DNA of 64,000 nucleotides, taken from NCBI RefSeq assembly GCF_026342355.1, contig NZ_JAPEMV010000002.1, forward strand, positions 124,001 to 188,000, given 5' to 3'. Below the pieces are notes generated by a model. It was not told the DNA's origin. It saw only the letters and a list, made by a program, of their open reading frames with translations, and made no database searches. Below are positions 9,042 to 18,070 of the stretch, one piece after another. A program made the position numbers and the translations under genes. The first letter of the stretch is position 1. Each line of letters starts with the position of its first letter. The DNA is from Streptomyces sp. NBC_00249 (GTDB lineage: Bacteria > Actinomycetota > Actinomycetes > Streptomycetales > Streptomycetaceae).

Positions 9042-12000
9042 TCAGCGGAGCCGCTGACTGATGACCTTCGAGACCCCGTCGCCCTGCATGGAGACCCCGT
9101 AGAGGGCGTCCGCGACCTCCATCGTCCGCTTCTGGTGCGTGATCACGATCAGCTGCGAGCTCTCCTGGAGCTCCTCCATGATCCGGATCAGCCGCTGGAG
9201 GTTGGTGTCGTCCAGCGCCGCCTCGACCTCGTCCATCACATAGAACGGGCTGGGCCGCGCCTTGAAGATGGAGACCAGCAGCGCCACGGCCGTCAGCGAG
9301 CGCTCGCCGCCCGACAGCAGCGAGAGCCGCTTGACCTTCTTGCCCGGCGGGCGGGCCTCGACGTCCACCCCGGTCGCCAGCATGTTGTCCGGGTCGGTGA
9401 GTACGAGCCGGCCCTCGCCGCCGGGGAACAGCCGCGAGAACACCCCCTCGAACTCGCGGGCGGTGTCCCGGTAGGCCTCGGTGAACACCTGCTCCACCCG
9501 CCGGTCCACCTCCTTCACCACTTGAAGGAGATCGGCCCGGGTCTTGCGCAGATCGTCCAGCTGTTCGCCGAGGAACTGGTGCCGCTCCTCCAGCGCCGCG
9601 AACTCCTCCAGCGCGAGCGGGTTGACCTTGCCGAGCTGCTGGTAGGCCCGCTCGGCCGCCTTGAGCCGCTTCTCCTGCTGCGCGCGTACGAAGGGGCCCG
9701 GCCGGTTGCGGGGGTGCTCCGGGTCCTGCGGCAGCTCCTCCCCCTCGGCCGGCGGGGACGGCGGAACCGGCTGGTCGGGGCCGTACTCCGCGACCAGCGC
9801 CGCCGGCTCCACGCCCAGCTCCTCCAGGGTCCGGGTCTCCAACTGCTCGATCCGCAGCCGCTTCTCCGCGCCGAGGACCTCGCCCCGGTGCACCGAGTCC
9901 GTCAGCTTGTCCAGCTCGCCCTTCAGGTCGCGCCCCCGGCCGCGGGCCTCGCCGAGCTCGCGCTCGCGCAGCCCCTTGGCGTGCTCGGCCGCCGCCCGCT
10001 CCTGCTCGGCCCGGCCGAGCGACACCTCCAGGTGCGCCAGCAGCTGCCGCGCCCCGTCGGCGACGGCCCGGCCCACCTCGGCCTCGTGGCGCAGCCGCTG
10101 CCGGCGCCGCTGCGCGCGCGCCCGGGCCTCGCGCTCGGCCCGGGCGGCCCGGTCCAGGCCGTCGGCGCGCCCGGCCAGCCCCTTGACCCGTTCCTCATGG
10201 GTCCGCAGCTGGAGCCGGGCCTCCATCTCGGTCTGCCGGGCGTTCGCCCCGTCGGCGGCGAGCCGGTCCCGGGCGGAGGTGTCGGGCTCCGCCTCGACGG
10301 GCATGTCCTCCACCGCCGCGAGCCGCTCCGCGCACTCCTCTACGTCGACCCGTGCCCGTTCCAGCGCCTCCCCGGCCTTGGCTGCGGCCAGGGCACTGCG
10401 CTCGGCTTCGCCCAGGGCCCCCTTCGCCTGCCCGGCAAGCCGCCCGAGCTGCTGCGCGACCCCGGCCCGGGCCTGCTCACCGGCCCGGCGCCGCCCGTCC
10501 AGCTCCTCGGCGAGGGCCGCGGCGTCGGCCCGGCGGACCTGGGCGGCTTCCGCGGCCCCGGCCAGCTCGCGGCACTCACCGTCCAGCCGCTCCAGCTCCG
10601 CGGCGGCCTCGTCGACGGCGGCCTGCACCTCGATCAGGCTGGGCGCGCCCGCCGAGCCGCCGGACGCGAAGTGCGCCCCGAGCACGTCCCCGTCGGCGGT
10701 CACCGCGACCAGGTCGGGCCGCCCGGCGACCACCACCTCGGCCTCCTCCAGCCCCCCGACCACGACATACCCCCGCAGCACCCACGCCACGGCCCGACAC
10801 ACCGCGTCGTCCCCCACGACGAGCGAACCCACGTCCCGCCACCCCACGACCCCTGCCGCAGCCACACCGCCCGGGCCGGCAGCCGACCCACCCGGCCCCG
10901 CCCCGTCCAGCCCCGCCGGCGTTTGAGGCGCGGGGGTCCGGGGGCGGAGCCCACGGTTTCGGGAAGGGGCGGGGTGGGGGAAATCCTCCGGCCCCTGCGC
11001 CTGCCCGGGCAGCCCGGCACCACCCGGGGCGGCGCCCGAGGCCGGAACGGGTCCGGGCAGCGGTGCCGGGGCCTGGCCCGGAACCGAGGCCGGGGCCGGA
11101 ACCGGGGCCGAGGCCGGGGCCGAGGCCGAGGCCGGAACCGAGGCCGGAACCGAGGCCGGAACCGAGGCCGGGGCCGAGGCCGAGGCCGGAACCGGAACCG
11201 GGGCCACCAGGAAGGTGGCTCGGCCCGCGTCCGCGTCCCGCAGGTACCGGATCGCCCCGGCCGCCGCCACCGGCGAGGCCACCGCCACCGCATCGGCGGC
11301 AGCCCCGAGCGCCGCCGCCACCGCGACCTCGTACCCCGGGGTCACCGTCAGCCGCTCCGCCGCCGGCCCGAGCAGCCCGCCGAGCCGCTCGCGCGCGGCG
11401 AGCAGCGCCCCCGTTCCGTCCTTGCGCCGCAGCCCCAGCGCGAGCGCGTCCCGCCGTGCGGCGACGGCCGCGCGGGATCGTTCCGCCGAGGTCAGCGCTT
11501 CCCGGGCGGCGCCCAGCGCGGCCTCCGCCTCCTTCAGCCCGGCCCGCGCCGCCTCGTACTCCCCCTCCACCCCGGGGTCGTCGAGCCCGTCGACCTCCTC
11601 GGCGAGCGCCTCGTACTCCTCGCGCGCCCCCACAGCCCGGCCCTGCGCCTCGTCCCGGGCCACCACGAGCCGGTCGATCTCCGCCTGCGCGGCGCCCGCC
11701 CGCGACCGGGCCGCGCCGAGCCGCCCCGTCAGCCGGGCCAGCTCCTCGCGCCGGTCGGCGATGGCCCGGGCCGCGTCCCGTAGCCGCCGTTCCTCCTCCG
11801 CGAGGGCCCGTTCCAGTTCGGCCCGGTGTTCGGCGGTGTCCTCCAGGGCCCGCCCGGCGGCCTCCAGGGCGGCCGTCAGCTCCGCTTCCTGTTCCCGGAT
11901 CCGGGCGGCCTCGCGCTCCAGGTCCTCGGGGTCGCGGCCGCGCCGCTCCTCCTCGGCGGGCGCGGACGCGCTCCTGACCCGGGCCTCGGCCAGCGACGCC

Positions 12001-12908
12001 GTCCCACGGACCCGCTCGGCCAGCTGCGAGAGCTCGTACCAGGTCTGCTGCGCCTGCTGGAGCCGCGGCGCGAGCCGCCGTACGGCTTCCTCCAGTTCGG
12101 CTTCGCTGCGCATCGCCTCCGCCAGCCGGCGTTCGGCGGACTCCTTGCGCTCCTTCAGGGCGGCTTCGTCCGCGATCTCCGCGTCCAGCGCGGTCCGCAG
12201 CGTCACCAGGTCGTCGGCGAGGAGCCGGAGTTTCGCGTCGCGCAGGTCGGCCTGGATGACGGCGGCCCGCCGGGCGACGGCGGCCTGCCGTCCGAGGGGC
12301 TTGAGCTGGCGGCGCAGCTCGTCGGTGAGGTCCTGCACCCGCGCGAGGTTGGCCTGCATCGCGTCGAGTTTGCGCAGGGCCTTTTCTTTGCGCTTGCGGT
12401 GCTTGAGGACTCCGGCGGCCTCCTCGATGAAGGCGCGGCGGCCCATCGGGTCGGCGTGCAGGACGGAGTCGAGCTGGCCCTGTCCGACGATGACGTGCAT
12501 CTCGCGGCCGATGCCGGAGTCGGACAGCAGCTCCTGGATGTCGAGGAGCCGGCAGGTGTCCCCGTTGATCTGGTACTCGCTGCTGCCGCCGCGGAACATG
12601 ATCCGCGTGATGGTGACCTCGGCGTACTCGATCGGCAGGGCGCCGTCGGAGTTGTCGATGGTGAGGGAGACCTCGGCCCGGCCGAGCGGCGGGCGGCCCG
12701 TGGTGCCCGCGAAGATGACGTCCTCCATCTTCCCGCCGCGCAGGGATTTGGCTCCCTGTTCCCCCATGACCCACGAGAGCGCGTCCACCACGTTGGACTT
12801 GCCCGATCCGTTCGGGCCGACGACGCAGGTGATCCCCGGCTCGAAGCGCAGGGTGGTCGCGGAGGCGAAGGATTTGAAGCCGCGCAGGGTCAGGGACTTG
12901 AGGTGCAC
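9042..12908 (-). CDS. smc: Chromosome segregation ATPase SMC with expanded hinge
   Basis: Structural maintenance of chromosomes protein, core of the SMC-ScpAB condensin. The N-terminal ATPase half carries Walker A (GPNGSGKSNVVDAL, about residues 32-45). Long coiled coils flank a central hinge, and the C-terminal half has the ABC signature LLSGGERSLTA and Walker B (FYVMDEVEAALDD). At 1288 residues it is about 100 longer than the actinobacterial norm of roughly 1190. The excess is a Pro/Ala/Ser-rich insert at about residues 570-685 inside the hinge, between ATFLVAP and GWRDVGSLVVG. Part of the insert comes from a 12-bp tandem repeat and part from a sequence resembling a dispersed Streptomyces repeat. 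The frame remains open through both. The GTG start gives the standard MHLKSLTLRGFKSF beginning. Confidence 0.96.
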   Translation of the reverse strand: MHLKSLTLRGFKSFASATTLRFEPGITCVVGPNGSGKSNVVDALSWVMGEQGAKSLRGGKMEDVIFAGTTGRPPLGRAEVSLTIDNSDGALPIEYAEVTITRIMFRGGSSEYQINGDTCRLLDIQELLSDSGIGREMHVIVGQGQLDSVLHADPMGRRAFIEEAAGVLKHRKRKEKALRKLDAMQANLARVQDLTDELRRQLKPLGRQAAVARRAAVIQADLRDAKLRLLADDLVTLRTALDAEIADEAALKERKESAERRLAEAMRSEAELEEAVRRLAPRLQQAQQTWYELSQLAERVRGTASLAEARVRSASAPAEEERRGRDPEDLEREAARIREQEAELTAALEAAGRALEDTAEHRAELERALAEEERRLRDAARAIADRREELARLTGRLGAARSRAGAAQAEIDRLVVARDEAQGRAVGAREEYEALAEEVDGLDDPGVEGEYEAARAGLKEAEAALGAAREALTSAERSRAAVAARRDALALGLRRKDGTGALLAARERLGGLLGPAAERLTVTPGYEVAVAAALGAAADAVAVASPVAAAGAIRYLRDADAGRATFLVAPVPVPASASAPASVPASVPASVPASASAPASAPVPAPASVPGQAPAPLPGPVPASGAAPGGAGLPGQAQGPEDFPHPAPSRNRGLRPRTPAPQTPAGLDGAGPGGSAAGPGGVAAAGVVGWRDVGSLVVGDDAVCRAVAWVLRGYVVVGGLEEAEVVVAGRPDLVAVTADGDVLGAHFASGGSAGAPSLIEVQAAVDEAAAELERLDGECRELAGAAEAAQVRRADAAALAEELDGRRRAGEQARAGVAQQLGRLAGQAKGALGEAERSALAAAKAGEALERARVDVEECAERLAAVEDMPVEAEPDTSARDRLAADGANARQTEMEARLQLRTHEERVKGLAGRADGLDRAARAEREARARAQRRRQRLRHEAEVGRAVADGARQLLAHLEVSLGRAEQERAAAEHAKGLRERELGEARGRGRDLKGELDKLTDSVHRGEVLGAEKRLRIEQLETRTLEELGVEPAALVAEYGPDQPVPPSPPAEGEELPQDPEHPRNRPGPFVRAQQEKRLKAAERAYQQLGKVNPLALEEFAALEERHQFLGEQLDDLRKTRADLLQVVKEVDRRVEQVFTEAYRDTAREFEGVFSRLFPGGEGRLVLTDPDNMLATGVDVEARPPGKKVKRLSLLSGGERSLTAVALLVSIFKARPSPFYVMDEVEAALDDTNLQRLIRIMEELQESSQLIVITHQKRTMEVADALYGVSMQGDGVSKVISQRLR
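10892..10985. repeat. Dispersed Streptomyces GC-rich repeat inside smc
   Basis: The stretch contains GCCCCGCCGGCGTTTGAGG, then a GGGGGTCCGGGGGCGGAGCC segment and GGGAAGGGGCGGGGTGGGGG. I recognise this combination as a very common intergenic repeat of Streptomyces chromosomes. Here it lies within the smc reading frame and is translated on the minus strand as part of the hinge insert (including RPRTPAPQTPAGLDGAG). The recognition is from memory; copy number in this genome cannot be judged from one window. Confidence 0.65.
11078..11205. repeat. 12-bp tandem repeat array inside smc
   Basis: About ten degenerate copies of GAGGCCGGAACC or GAGGCCGGGGCC run head to tail. On the minus strand they encode alternating P-A-S-A and P-A-S-V units in the SMC hinge. 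The 12-bp period keeps the frame, so copy-number change would lengthen or shorten the protein without breaking it. Confidence 0.85.
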
Positions 12909-13064
12909 GCCGCCGCACTCTACCTTTCACGTTCGGTTTCACCCATGAAGGTGCAGGGCACATCAGACGTTAAACGGCGTGGCGGGCGGCACGTGAGACA
13001 GACACGTGCGGAAGCGGCATCGCGGGCTCGGGCTCACGACGCCGCAAGGAAAGGCCGAGCGGCA

Positions 13065-13092
13065 AGAAAGAAGGGACGCCGGAGCGTCCCTT
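13065..13092 (-). terminator. Intrinsic terminator after the small coiled-coil gene
   Basis: Read on the minus strand, a 9-bp stem (AAGGGACGC / GCGTCCCTT, four-base loop) is followed by CTTTCTTGC. It lies about 45 bp after the stop of the 71-residue gene and before smc, suggesting smc has its own promoter. Confidence 0.6.
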
Positions 13093-13135
13093 GCAGATCA
13101 AGCGGGGCTGGAGTCGAGTGACGAGTGAGCGCGGA

Positions 13136-13351
13136 TCAGGTGAGCGCAGGCTCCGCCTGGGGTACGTCGAGGTCGATGCTGTCCAGCAGCGAGTCTCCGT
13201 GCTGAGCGGCGGCCGCGTTCAGTGCGTCGTTCTCGGACTGGATCCGTCCGAGCTCGGACTCGAGGTCCTGGACGCGCTGCTGAAGCCGTCGCATCTCGGC
13301 GAGGAGTCGCGGGTCGGAACCGCCGACGTAACCGAGAAGCGCCTTTGCCAT
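13136..13351 (-). CDS. Small conserved coiled-coil protein
   Basis: A 71-residue protein starting MAKALLGYVGGSDPRLL. Residues about 17-50 form a heptad-like helix (LAEMRRLQQRVQDLE, then LGRIQSENDALNAA), so it probably dimerises as a short coiled coil. The C-terminus is acidic. GGAGGACC lies at correct spacing before the ATG, which supports this start over longer upstream options. I know of similar small proteins beside smc in other Streptomyces but not of any assigned function. There are no membrane segments or signal peptide. Confidence 0.75.
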   Translation of the reverse strand: MAKALLGYVGGSDPRLLAEMRRLQQRVQDLESELGRIQSENDALNAAAAQHGDSLLDSIDLDVPQAEPALT

Positions 13352-13700
13352 GATGGATGGTCCTCCACACTGAGTGACCGACCGAAGCGGTGTGGGTCGT
13401 GAGGGAATCGCACCCGCGGATGTCCGGCAGCGACTGACAGTCACTGCGCTTACTACGTCCAACACTGCCAAACAGCTCAGGTGCGCGGGGCTTCCAGCGT
13501 CTCACCAAAAAGTTTGACGGTCAACACGATCACGCCCTGTATCGGCGGGCATCCCGGTCCGCACAAGGGGCGCGGAGATCATCCTCGTCTCCGAGCCTTC
13601 CACGAATCGAGCGGGACGGCAACGCGTCGGCGATGAATGCGCAGTTCCGACCACGTGCGGGCCGCCTCCCGATCTGATCAGTGCATGATCAGTCGATCGG
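13352..13700. other. Intergenic region, no gene recognised
   Basis: About 350 bp between the acyP stop and the start of the small coiled-coil gene. It contains a near-palindrome (AGCGACTGACAGTCACT around 13429-13445) and somewhat lower GC than the genes around it, as expected for a promoter. No coding frame here has convincing codon usage or a ribosome site. Confidence 0.5.
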
Positions 13701-13982
13701 TCACCGGATCTCGAAGCTCTCGTAGCCACCGCGCGGTGTCCCCCAGATCTCTGTCACCCCGTCCACCCTGCCGGGCGTGTCGGCGGACCGGAGCCAGTCG
13801 AGCAGCCGGTGGCAATTCTCACGTTGACCTTCGGCGACCACCTGCACTCGGCCGTCGTCGAGATTGAGCGCGAAGCCGACCACTCCACCGATCTCCAGAG
13901 CATTGGCCCTGGTGAACCAGCGGAAGCCCACTCCCTGTACACGACCGCGTACCCACGCGGTCAGGCGGACATCTTCATTCAT
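13701..13982 (-). CDS. acyP: Acylphosphatase
   Basis: Small cytoplasmic enzyme (93 residues) that hydrolyses acyl phosphates. It carries the family signature near the N-terminus, [15 protein letters not shown], with the catalytic arginine, and a later [17 protein letters not shown] segment with the catalytic Asn. Length equals the family norm of 90-100. It is transcribed away from the secreted CAP-domain gene, with about 130 bp between the two starts. The physiological substrate in bacteria is not settled. Confidence 0.93.
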   Translation of the reverse strand: MNEDVRLTAWVRGRVQGVGFRWFTRANALEIGGVVGFALNLDDGRVQVVAEGQRENCHRLLDWLRSADTPGRVDGVTEIWGTPRGGYESFEIR

Positions 13983-14059
13983 GCGTGAACGCTAACCGGG
14001 CAAACACTTTCCGGGCACATCGCCCCCTTGCATCTTGGGCTACAGTCCCCCACCAGCGA

Positions 14060-14077
14060 CTCACCCGTTCGGGTGAG
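14060..14077. promoter_or_regulatory. 18-bp palindrome upstream of the CAP-domain gene
   Basis: CTCACCCGTTCGGGTGAG is an exact inverted repeat with 8-bp arms and a two-base centre, about 35 bp before the start of the secreted protein gene and in the divergent gap with acyP. It could be an operator or a 5' leader hairpin. It has no T-run and is too close to the start codon to be an upstream terminator. Confidence 0.5.
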
Positions 14078-14110
14078 CAAAGGTCGATCTTGCAAGGAAG
14101 GCGAGCCGCG

Positions 14111-14974
14111 ATGGGACGCCACCGACTCCACGCCACGCCGCGCAGCGGCGGCAGGCGACGCACCGCCGTGCGCACCGGCCTGCTGGGCGCGTCCGTGGCC
14201 GTGGCTCTCGGCACAGCGGCCGTCACGACCGGTTTCGTGCCGGTCGGGGGCTCCTTCCCCTACGTCGGCACGGGCGCCGGCAGCGACACGCAGACCCAGG
14301 CGAAGCCCTCGGCGAGCCCGCGCCCGGTGCCGGAGCAGCAGGGCGGCCTGGCCAACCTGTCCGGCCGCGCCTCCGACGGCCCCTCCGGGAGCGCAGCCAC
14401 CCCCTCGGCCTCCCCCAGCCCTTCGGCCTCGGCGTCCCCGTCGACCTCGACCTCCCCCTCCCCGTCGACCTCCCCTTCTCCCTCCCCCTCCACGAAGGAG
14501 CCGGAGAAGAGTCCGACCACGCAGGCCCCGAAGCCGGCCTCCCCGAAGCCGCCCGCGCCCAAGCCCACCACCGCGCCGCCGGCCCCGGCCGACGGGCACT
14601 CCGCCGAGGAGGCGGCCGTGCTCACCCTGGTCAACCAGGAGCGCGCGCAGGCGGGCTGCGTCCCGGTCCGGGCGAACCCGCCGCTGGCCGCGCTGGCCGG
14701 AGCCTTCAGCAAGGACATGGCCGTACGGGGCTTCTTCGACCACAGCGACCCGGACGGGAACACCCCGTGGCAGCGGGCCGACAAGGCCGGGATCTCGGGC
14801 CTCGGCGGCGAGAACATCGCCCGCGGCCAGGGTGACGCCGCCTCGGTGATGCAGGCCTGGATGAACAGCCCGGGCCACAAGGCGAACATCCTCAACTGCG
14901 AGTTCCGCACCCTGGGCGTCGGCATGTACGCCGCTGCGGGCGGCCCCTGGTGGACCCAGGACTTCGGCTTCTGA
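14111..14974 (+). CDS. Secreted CAP/SCP-domain protein
   Basis: A 287-residue exported protein. The N-terminus has a twin-Arg-containing positive stretch (GGRRRTAVR) and a hydrophobic segment (LLGASVAVALGTAAV), consistent with a signal peptide or N-terminal anchor. Residues about 60-165 are a Pro/Ser/Thr/Lys-rich linker. The C-terminal 120 residues are a CAP domain, with LTLVNQERAQAGCVPV, GFFDHSDPDGNTPW, GENIARGQGDAA and WMNSPGHKANILN. The two cysteines in this domain could pair. Bacterial CAP proteins are extracellular and mostly of unknown activity. AAGGAAGGCGAG precedes the ATG; longer in-frame starts lack a ribosome site. Confidence 0.88.
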   Translation: MGRHRLHATPRSGGRRRTAVRTGLLGASVAVALGTAAVTTGFVPVGGSFPYVGTGAGSDTQTQAKPSASPRPVPEQQGGLANLSGRASDGPSGSAATPSASPSPSASASPSTSTSPSPSTSPSPSPSTKEPEKSPTTQAPKPASPKPPAPKPTTAPPAPADGHSAEEAAVLTLVNQERAQAGCVPVRANPPLAALAGAFSKDMAVRGFFDHSDPDGNTPWQRADKAGISGLGGENIARGQGDAASVMQAWMNSPGHKANILNCEFRTLGVGMYAAAGGPWWTQDFGF

Positions 14975-15056
14975 TCCCCTCGCCGCCCCGCCGAAGCACT
15001 GACTTTTCGAAAGCGCAAGCAGACAGTTAGCGCTGTCCAGGAGTACGCTCTTCCGC

Positions 15057-15461
15057 ATGGAGACCCCTGTCCGCACCGAAGCACCCGCGTCCGAACTACC
15101 GTTCGACGTCTTCGCGCGCGCCTGTCCCTCGCGGGAAACCCTGGAGCACGTCACCGGCCGCTGGGGCAGCCTGACGGTCGGCGCCCTGCGCGAGGGACCC
15201 TGCCGCTTCAACGAGCTGCGCCGCCGCGTCGAGGGCGTGAGCGAGAAGATGCTCTCCCAGACCCTGCACGCCCTGGAGCGCGACGGCATCGTCAACCGCG
15301 AGGCGCAGCCGACCAACCCGCCGCGCGTCGACTACGAGCTGACCCCCCTCGGCCGCGAGGTCGCCGAGCGCCTGATCGGCCTGATCCACTTCCTGGAGGG
15401 CAGCATGGACGAGGTCCTCACCGCCCGGCGGTCCTACGACGCCACGCGCGGCGGCCGCTGA
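15057..15461 (+). CDS. HxlR-family winged-helix regulator
   Basis: A 134-residue DNA-binding protein. The HxlR pattern is clear: a Cys-containing [17 protein letters not shown] start, [20 protein letters not shown] as recognition region, and [20 protein letters not shown] followed by LTPLG as the wing. HxlR proteins commonly sense reactive aldehydes or oxidants, often through the conserved N-terminal cysteine, and control a neighbouring gene. Here no divergent target lies next to it. The preceding gap has TTTTCGAAAGCGC, possibly part of its own control site. It converges with mutM, and the two coding ends overlap by 28 bp. Confidence 0.88.
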   Translation: METPVRTEAPASELPFDVFARACPSRETLEHVTGRWGSLTVGALREGPCRFNELRRRVEGVSEKMLSQTLHALERDGIVNREAQPTNPPRVDYELTPLGREVAERLIGLIHFLEGSMDEVLTARRSYDATRGGR

Positions 15462-16303
15462 CAGCGCGGGCAGAAGTAGCTGGACCGGTTCATCCACGCC
15501 CGCCGCCGCATCGGGGTACCGCAGCGGCGGCAGGGCTCGCCCTCGCGCCCGTAGGCGTCGAGGGAGCGGTCGAAGTAGCCCGACTCGCCGTTCACGTTGA
15601 CGTAGAGGCTGTCGAAGCTGGTGCCGCCGACGGCGAGCGCGGCGTTCATGACCTCCCGGACATGGGTGAGGAGTTCCGCGCTCCGGGGGCGCGTGAGGGT
15701 GCCGGTGGGGCGCTCGTAGTGCAGTTTCGCGCGCCACAGCGCCTCGTCGGCGTAGATGTTGCCGACCCCGCTGATCAGCGACTGGTCGAGCAGGGCCCGC
15801 TTGACGGTGGTGCGCTTGGCCCGCAGCGCGAGGTGGTAGGCCCCCTCGTCGAACAGGGGGTCCAGGGGGTCGCGGGCGATGTGCGCGATGACGTCGGGCA
15901 GTGACTCGGCGCTGCCGGGGACGGTCTCGTGCAGCGAGAGCCCGCCGAAGGTCCGCTGGTCGACGAAGCGCAGCTCGGTCCCGGTCGTGTCGTCGAAGCG
16001 CACGCGGATGCGCAGGTGCTTCTCGTCGGGGGCGTCGGCCGGCTGCACCAGCAGTTGCCCGCTCATCCCGAGGTGCCCGAGGACGGAGAGGTCGCGCCCT
16101 TCCAGCGGCAGCCACAGGTACTTGCCGCGCCGCATCGGTGTGCCGACGGTCTGCCCGGCCAGGCGGGCCGCGAAGTCGGCGCCTCCCGCCAGGTGGCGGC
16201 GTACGGCGCGCGGGTGGAGCACCTCCACCGCCTCGACGGTCCGGCCGGCCACCCAGCGTTCCAGACCGCGCCGCACCACTTCGACTTCGGGCAGCTCGGG
16301 CAC
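15434..16303 (-). CDS. mutM: Formamidopyrimidine-DNA glycosylase
   Basis: Base-excision repair enzyme that removes oxidised purines such as 8-oxoguanine and cleaves the strand. The GTG start is placed so that the processed protein begins with Pro-Glu ([14 protein letters not shown]), the catalytic pair. A central lysine region and a C-terminal zinc finger ([11 protein letters not shown] with FCPRCQRP) complete the family pattern. Length is 289 residues, as expected. It lies downstream of rnc on the same strand, as in other Streptomyces, but a hairpin separates them. Its end overlaps the end of the HxlR gene on the other strand. Confidence 0.96.
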   Translation of the reverse strand: MPELPEVEVVRRGLERWVAGRTVEAVEVLHPRAVRRHLAGGADFAARLAGQTVGTPMRRGKYLWLPLEGRDLSVLGHLGMSGQLLVQPADAPDEKHLRIRVRFDDTTGTELRFVDQRTFGGLSLHETVPGSAESLPDVIAHIARDPLDPLFDEGAYHLALRAKRTTVKRALLDQSLISGVGNIYADEALWRAKLHYERPTGTLTRPRSAELLTHVREVMNAALAVGGTSFDSLYVNVNGESGYFDRSLDAYGREGEPCRRCGTPMRRRAWMNRSSYFCPRCQRPPRVAS

Positions 16304-16340
16304 GGTGTACCTCCGGGTGTGGGACGCGACGTCAACAGGA

Positions 16341-16368
16341 AACCCCGCCGCACCGGGGTGCGACGGGG
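16341..16368 (-). terminator. Hairpin between rnc and mutM
   Basis: On the minus strand, CCCCGTCGCACC pairs with GGTGCGGCGGGG (one G-U pair) and is followed by TTTCC. It lies 20 bp after rnc and 38 bp before the mutM start, so it may end or reduce transcription from the rnc operon into mutM. Confidence 0.5.
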
Positions 16369-16387
16369 TCACTGTAAAAGAAAGCGG

Positions 16388-17212
16388 TCAGGCGTCCGGC
16401 GCCGGGTCGGCGGGCGTCGGTGCCCCGTCGGCCTCGGCCGCGGCGGTGTCGGACGCCGCGGCTGCTGCCGCGATCCGCTCGTCCGCTGCGGCGCGGATCC
16501 CGCGCCATGCGGATTCCGCCGCCTGCTGTTCCGCTTCCTTCTTGCTGCGGCCGGTGCCGGTGCCGTACGAGACACCACCGACGCGAGCAGCAGCTGTGAA
16601 GGTTTTCTCGTGGTCCGGACCGGTCTCGGTGACCAGATATTCCGGTACACCGAGGCCTTCGGCCGCCGTGAGCTCCTGGAGACTGGTCTTCCAGTCCAGG
16701 CCGGCCCCGAGGTTGGAGGACTTCTCGATGAGCGGGTCGAAGAGCCGGTGGACCAGCTCCGAGGCCGCGTCGAGGCCCTGGTCGAGGTAGACCGCGCCGA
16801 TCACCGCTTCAAGGGTGTCGGCGAGGATGGAGGCCTTGTCCCGGCCGCCCGTGCCCTCTTCGCCCCGGCCGAGCCGGATGAAGGAGCCGAGTTCGAGGCC
16901 ACGCCCGACCTCCGCCAGCGCACGCGAGTTGACCACCGCGGCCCGCAGTTTGGCCAGCTGGCCTTCCGGCAGATCGGGGTGGGTGGTGTACAGCGTGTCC
17001 GTGACCACCAAACCCAGCACGGAGTCCCCGAGGAACTCCAGGCGTTCGTTGGTGGGCAGACCGCCGTTCTCGTACGCGTACGAACGGTGGGTCAGCGCAC
17101 GCACCAGAAGGGCGGACTCGAGTTGATACCCGAGCCGCCCTTCCAGAAGCGTGTGGGACGAGGCCGCGTTGTTACTGTCTGCCTGCTTCTCAGCGTTGGA
17201 CAGCTCAGACAT
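16388..17212 (-). CDS. rnc: Ribonuclease III
   Basis: Double-strand-specific endoribonuclease for rRNA processing and mRNA control. In S. coelicolor the orthologue is AbsB, needed for normal antibiotic production. The catalytic domain has [16 protein letters not shown] (about residues 57-72) and [15 protein letters not shown]. The dsRNA-binding domain follows ([14 protein letters not shown] to about residue 250). An Ala/Pro-rich tail of about 35 residues extends beyond it. The ATG at MSELSN is used; a longer frame would run into rpmF. It is the last gene of the YceD-rpmF-rnc group. Confidence 0.96.
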   Translation of the reverse strand: MSELSNAEKQADSNNAASSHTLLEGRLGYQLESALLVRALTHRSYAYENGGLPTNERLEFLGDSVLGLVVTDTLYTTHPDLPEGQLAKLRAAVVNSRALAEVGRGLELGSFIRLGRGEEGTGGRDKASILADTLEAVIGAVYLDQGLDAASELVHRLFDPLIEKSSNLGAGLDWKTSLQELTAAEGLGVPEYLVTETGPDHEKTFTAAARVGGVSYGTGTGRSKKEAEQQAAESAWRGIRAAADERIAAAAAASDTAAAEADGAPTPADPAPDA

Positions 17213-17231
17213 TGCGCCTCTCACCAGCCGC

Positions 17232-17405
17232 TCAGACCTCGAGGACCTGGCGCTTGTTGTAGGTGCCGCAGCTCGGGCACGCAATGTGCTGGAGCTTCGG
17301 CTCCTGGCAACGCTCGCACGAAACCAGGTTGGGGACCGCAGCCTTCCACTGCGACCGGCGGTGGCGCGTGTTGCTGCGCGACATCTTCCGCTTCGGAACA
17401 GCCAC
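17232..17405 (-). CDS. rpmF: Ribosomal protein L32
   Basis: 57-residue ribosomal protein of the large subunit. It reads [20 protein letters not shown] at the start, and the zinc-ribbon pairs CERC and CPSC are intact, so this is the zinc-binding form. GTG start. It begins two bases after the stop of the YceD/DUF177 gene, the usual yceD-rpmF arrangement, and is followed 19 bp later by rnc. Confidence 0.96.
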   Translation of the reverse strand: MAVPKRKMSRSNTRHRRSQWKAAVPNLVSCERCQEPKLQHIACPSCGTYNKRQVLEV

Positions 17406-17407
17406 GG

Positions 17408-18070
17408 CTACTTCTCCTGCTTCTCGGCGGCGCCCTGAACTCCGTCAGAGGCAGTGCCGCTCATGTTGTCCTTCTCGACGCCCTGATCGGTGACGAGTCC
17501 CTGCAGTGCCGCCCAACGGATGTCGACGGCGTCATGGTGGTGGTCCGGGTCGTCGTTCAGGCTGAGCCCGCAATCGGGGCACAGTCCGAGACAGTCCTCC
17601 CGGCACACCGGCTGCATGGGCAGTGCGAGCACCACCACATCGCGCAGCACGGGTTCGAGGTCGAACAAACCGTCCTCGAGGAAGAGCGTGTCCTCGTCGT
17701 CCTCGGCGTCGTCGGCCGGCTCCGCGGAGCGGCTCCGGTCGTCGGCGTCAGGGTACGAGAACATCTCCTGGAAGTCCGCCTTGAGCTCACGCTCGACGGC
17801 CTCCAGACACCTTACGCACTCTCCGGCGGCCGATCCACGGACGGTGCCTGTGACAAGCACCCCTTCCATGACCGACTCCAGACGGAGCTTGAGCCTCAGC
17901 GGGGTGCCTTCCGGCACTCCGATGACGCCGGCGATACCGAGGTCCGCCGGTGCCGAGATCTCGCGGGACAGCCGCTGCATGGCACCAGGACGCCGACCCA
18001 GCTCGTGCGTGTCGAACACGAGGGGGTTGTGGTGGTCGAGGCGGGTGTTCAGGGCCGTTCCTGCTTTCAC
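17408..18070 (-). CDS. YceD/DUF177 family protein
   Basis: A 220-residue protein of the YceD family found next to rpmF across bacteria and linked to 23S rRNA or ribosome metabolism. It has [15 protein letters not shown] near the start, a central CVRC pair and a C-terminal [13 protein letters not shown] cluster, suggesting a metal site. An acidic stretch ([11 protein letters not shown]) interrupts the middle. The GTG start has no strong ribosome site. The C-terminal 25 residues after the Cys cluster are hydrophilic and probably disordered. It heads the yceD-rpmF-rnc unit. Confidence 0.88.
   Translation of the reverse strand: MKAGTALNTRLDHHNPLVFDTHELGRRPGAMQRLSREISAPADLGIAGVIGVPEGTPLRLKLRLESVMEGVLVTGTVRGSAAGECVRCLEAVERELKADFQEMFSYPDADDRSRSAEPADDAEDDEDTLFLEDGLFDLEPVLRDVVVLALPMQPVCREDCLGLCPDCGLSLNDDPDHHHDAVDIRWAALQGLVTDQGVEKDNMSGTASDGVQGAAEKQEK

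Noticed and set aside
11078..11205. CRISPR or transposon origin of the smc repeat
   Set aside because: The units are contiguous 12-mers without spacers and there are no inverted ends or transposase.
9135..11783. Plus-strand open frame of about 880 codons within smc
   Set aside because: It is the complement of well-supported SMC motifs; no ribosome site or domain.
14041..14110. Riboswitch (for example c-di-AMP type) before the CAP-domain gene
   Set aside because: Only one short palindrome is present and the gap of about 130 bp between the divergent starts leaves too little room for the conserved riboswitch core.
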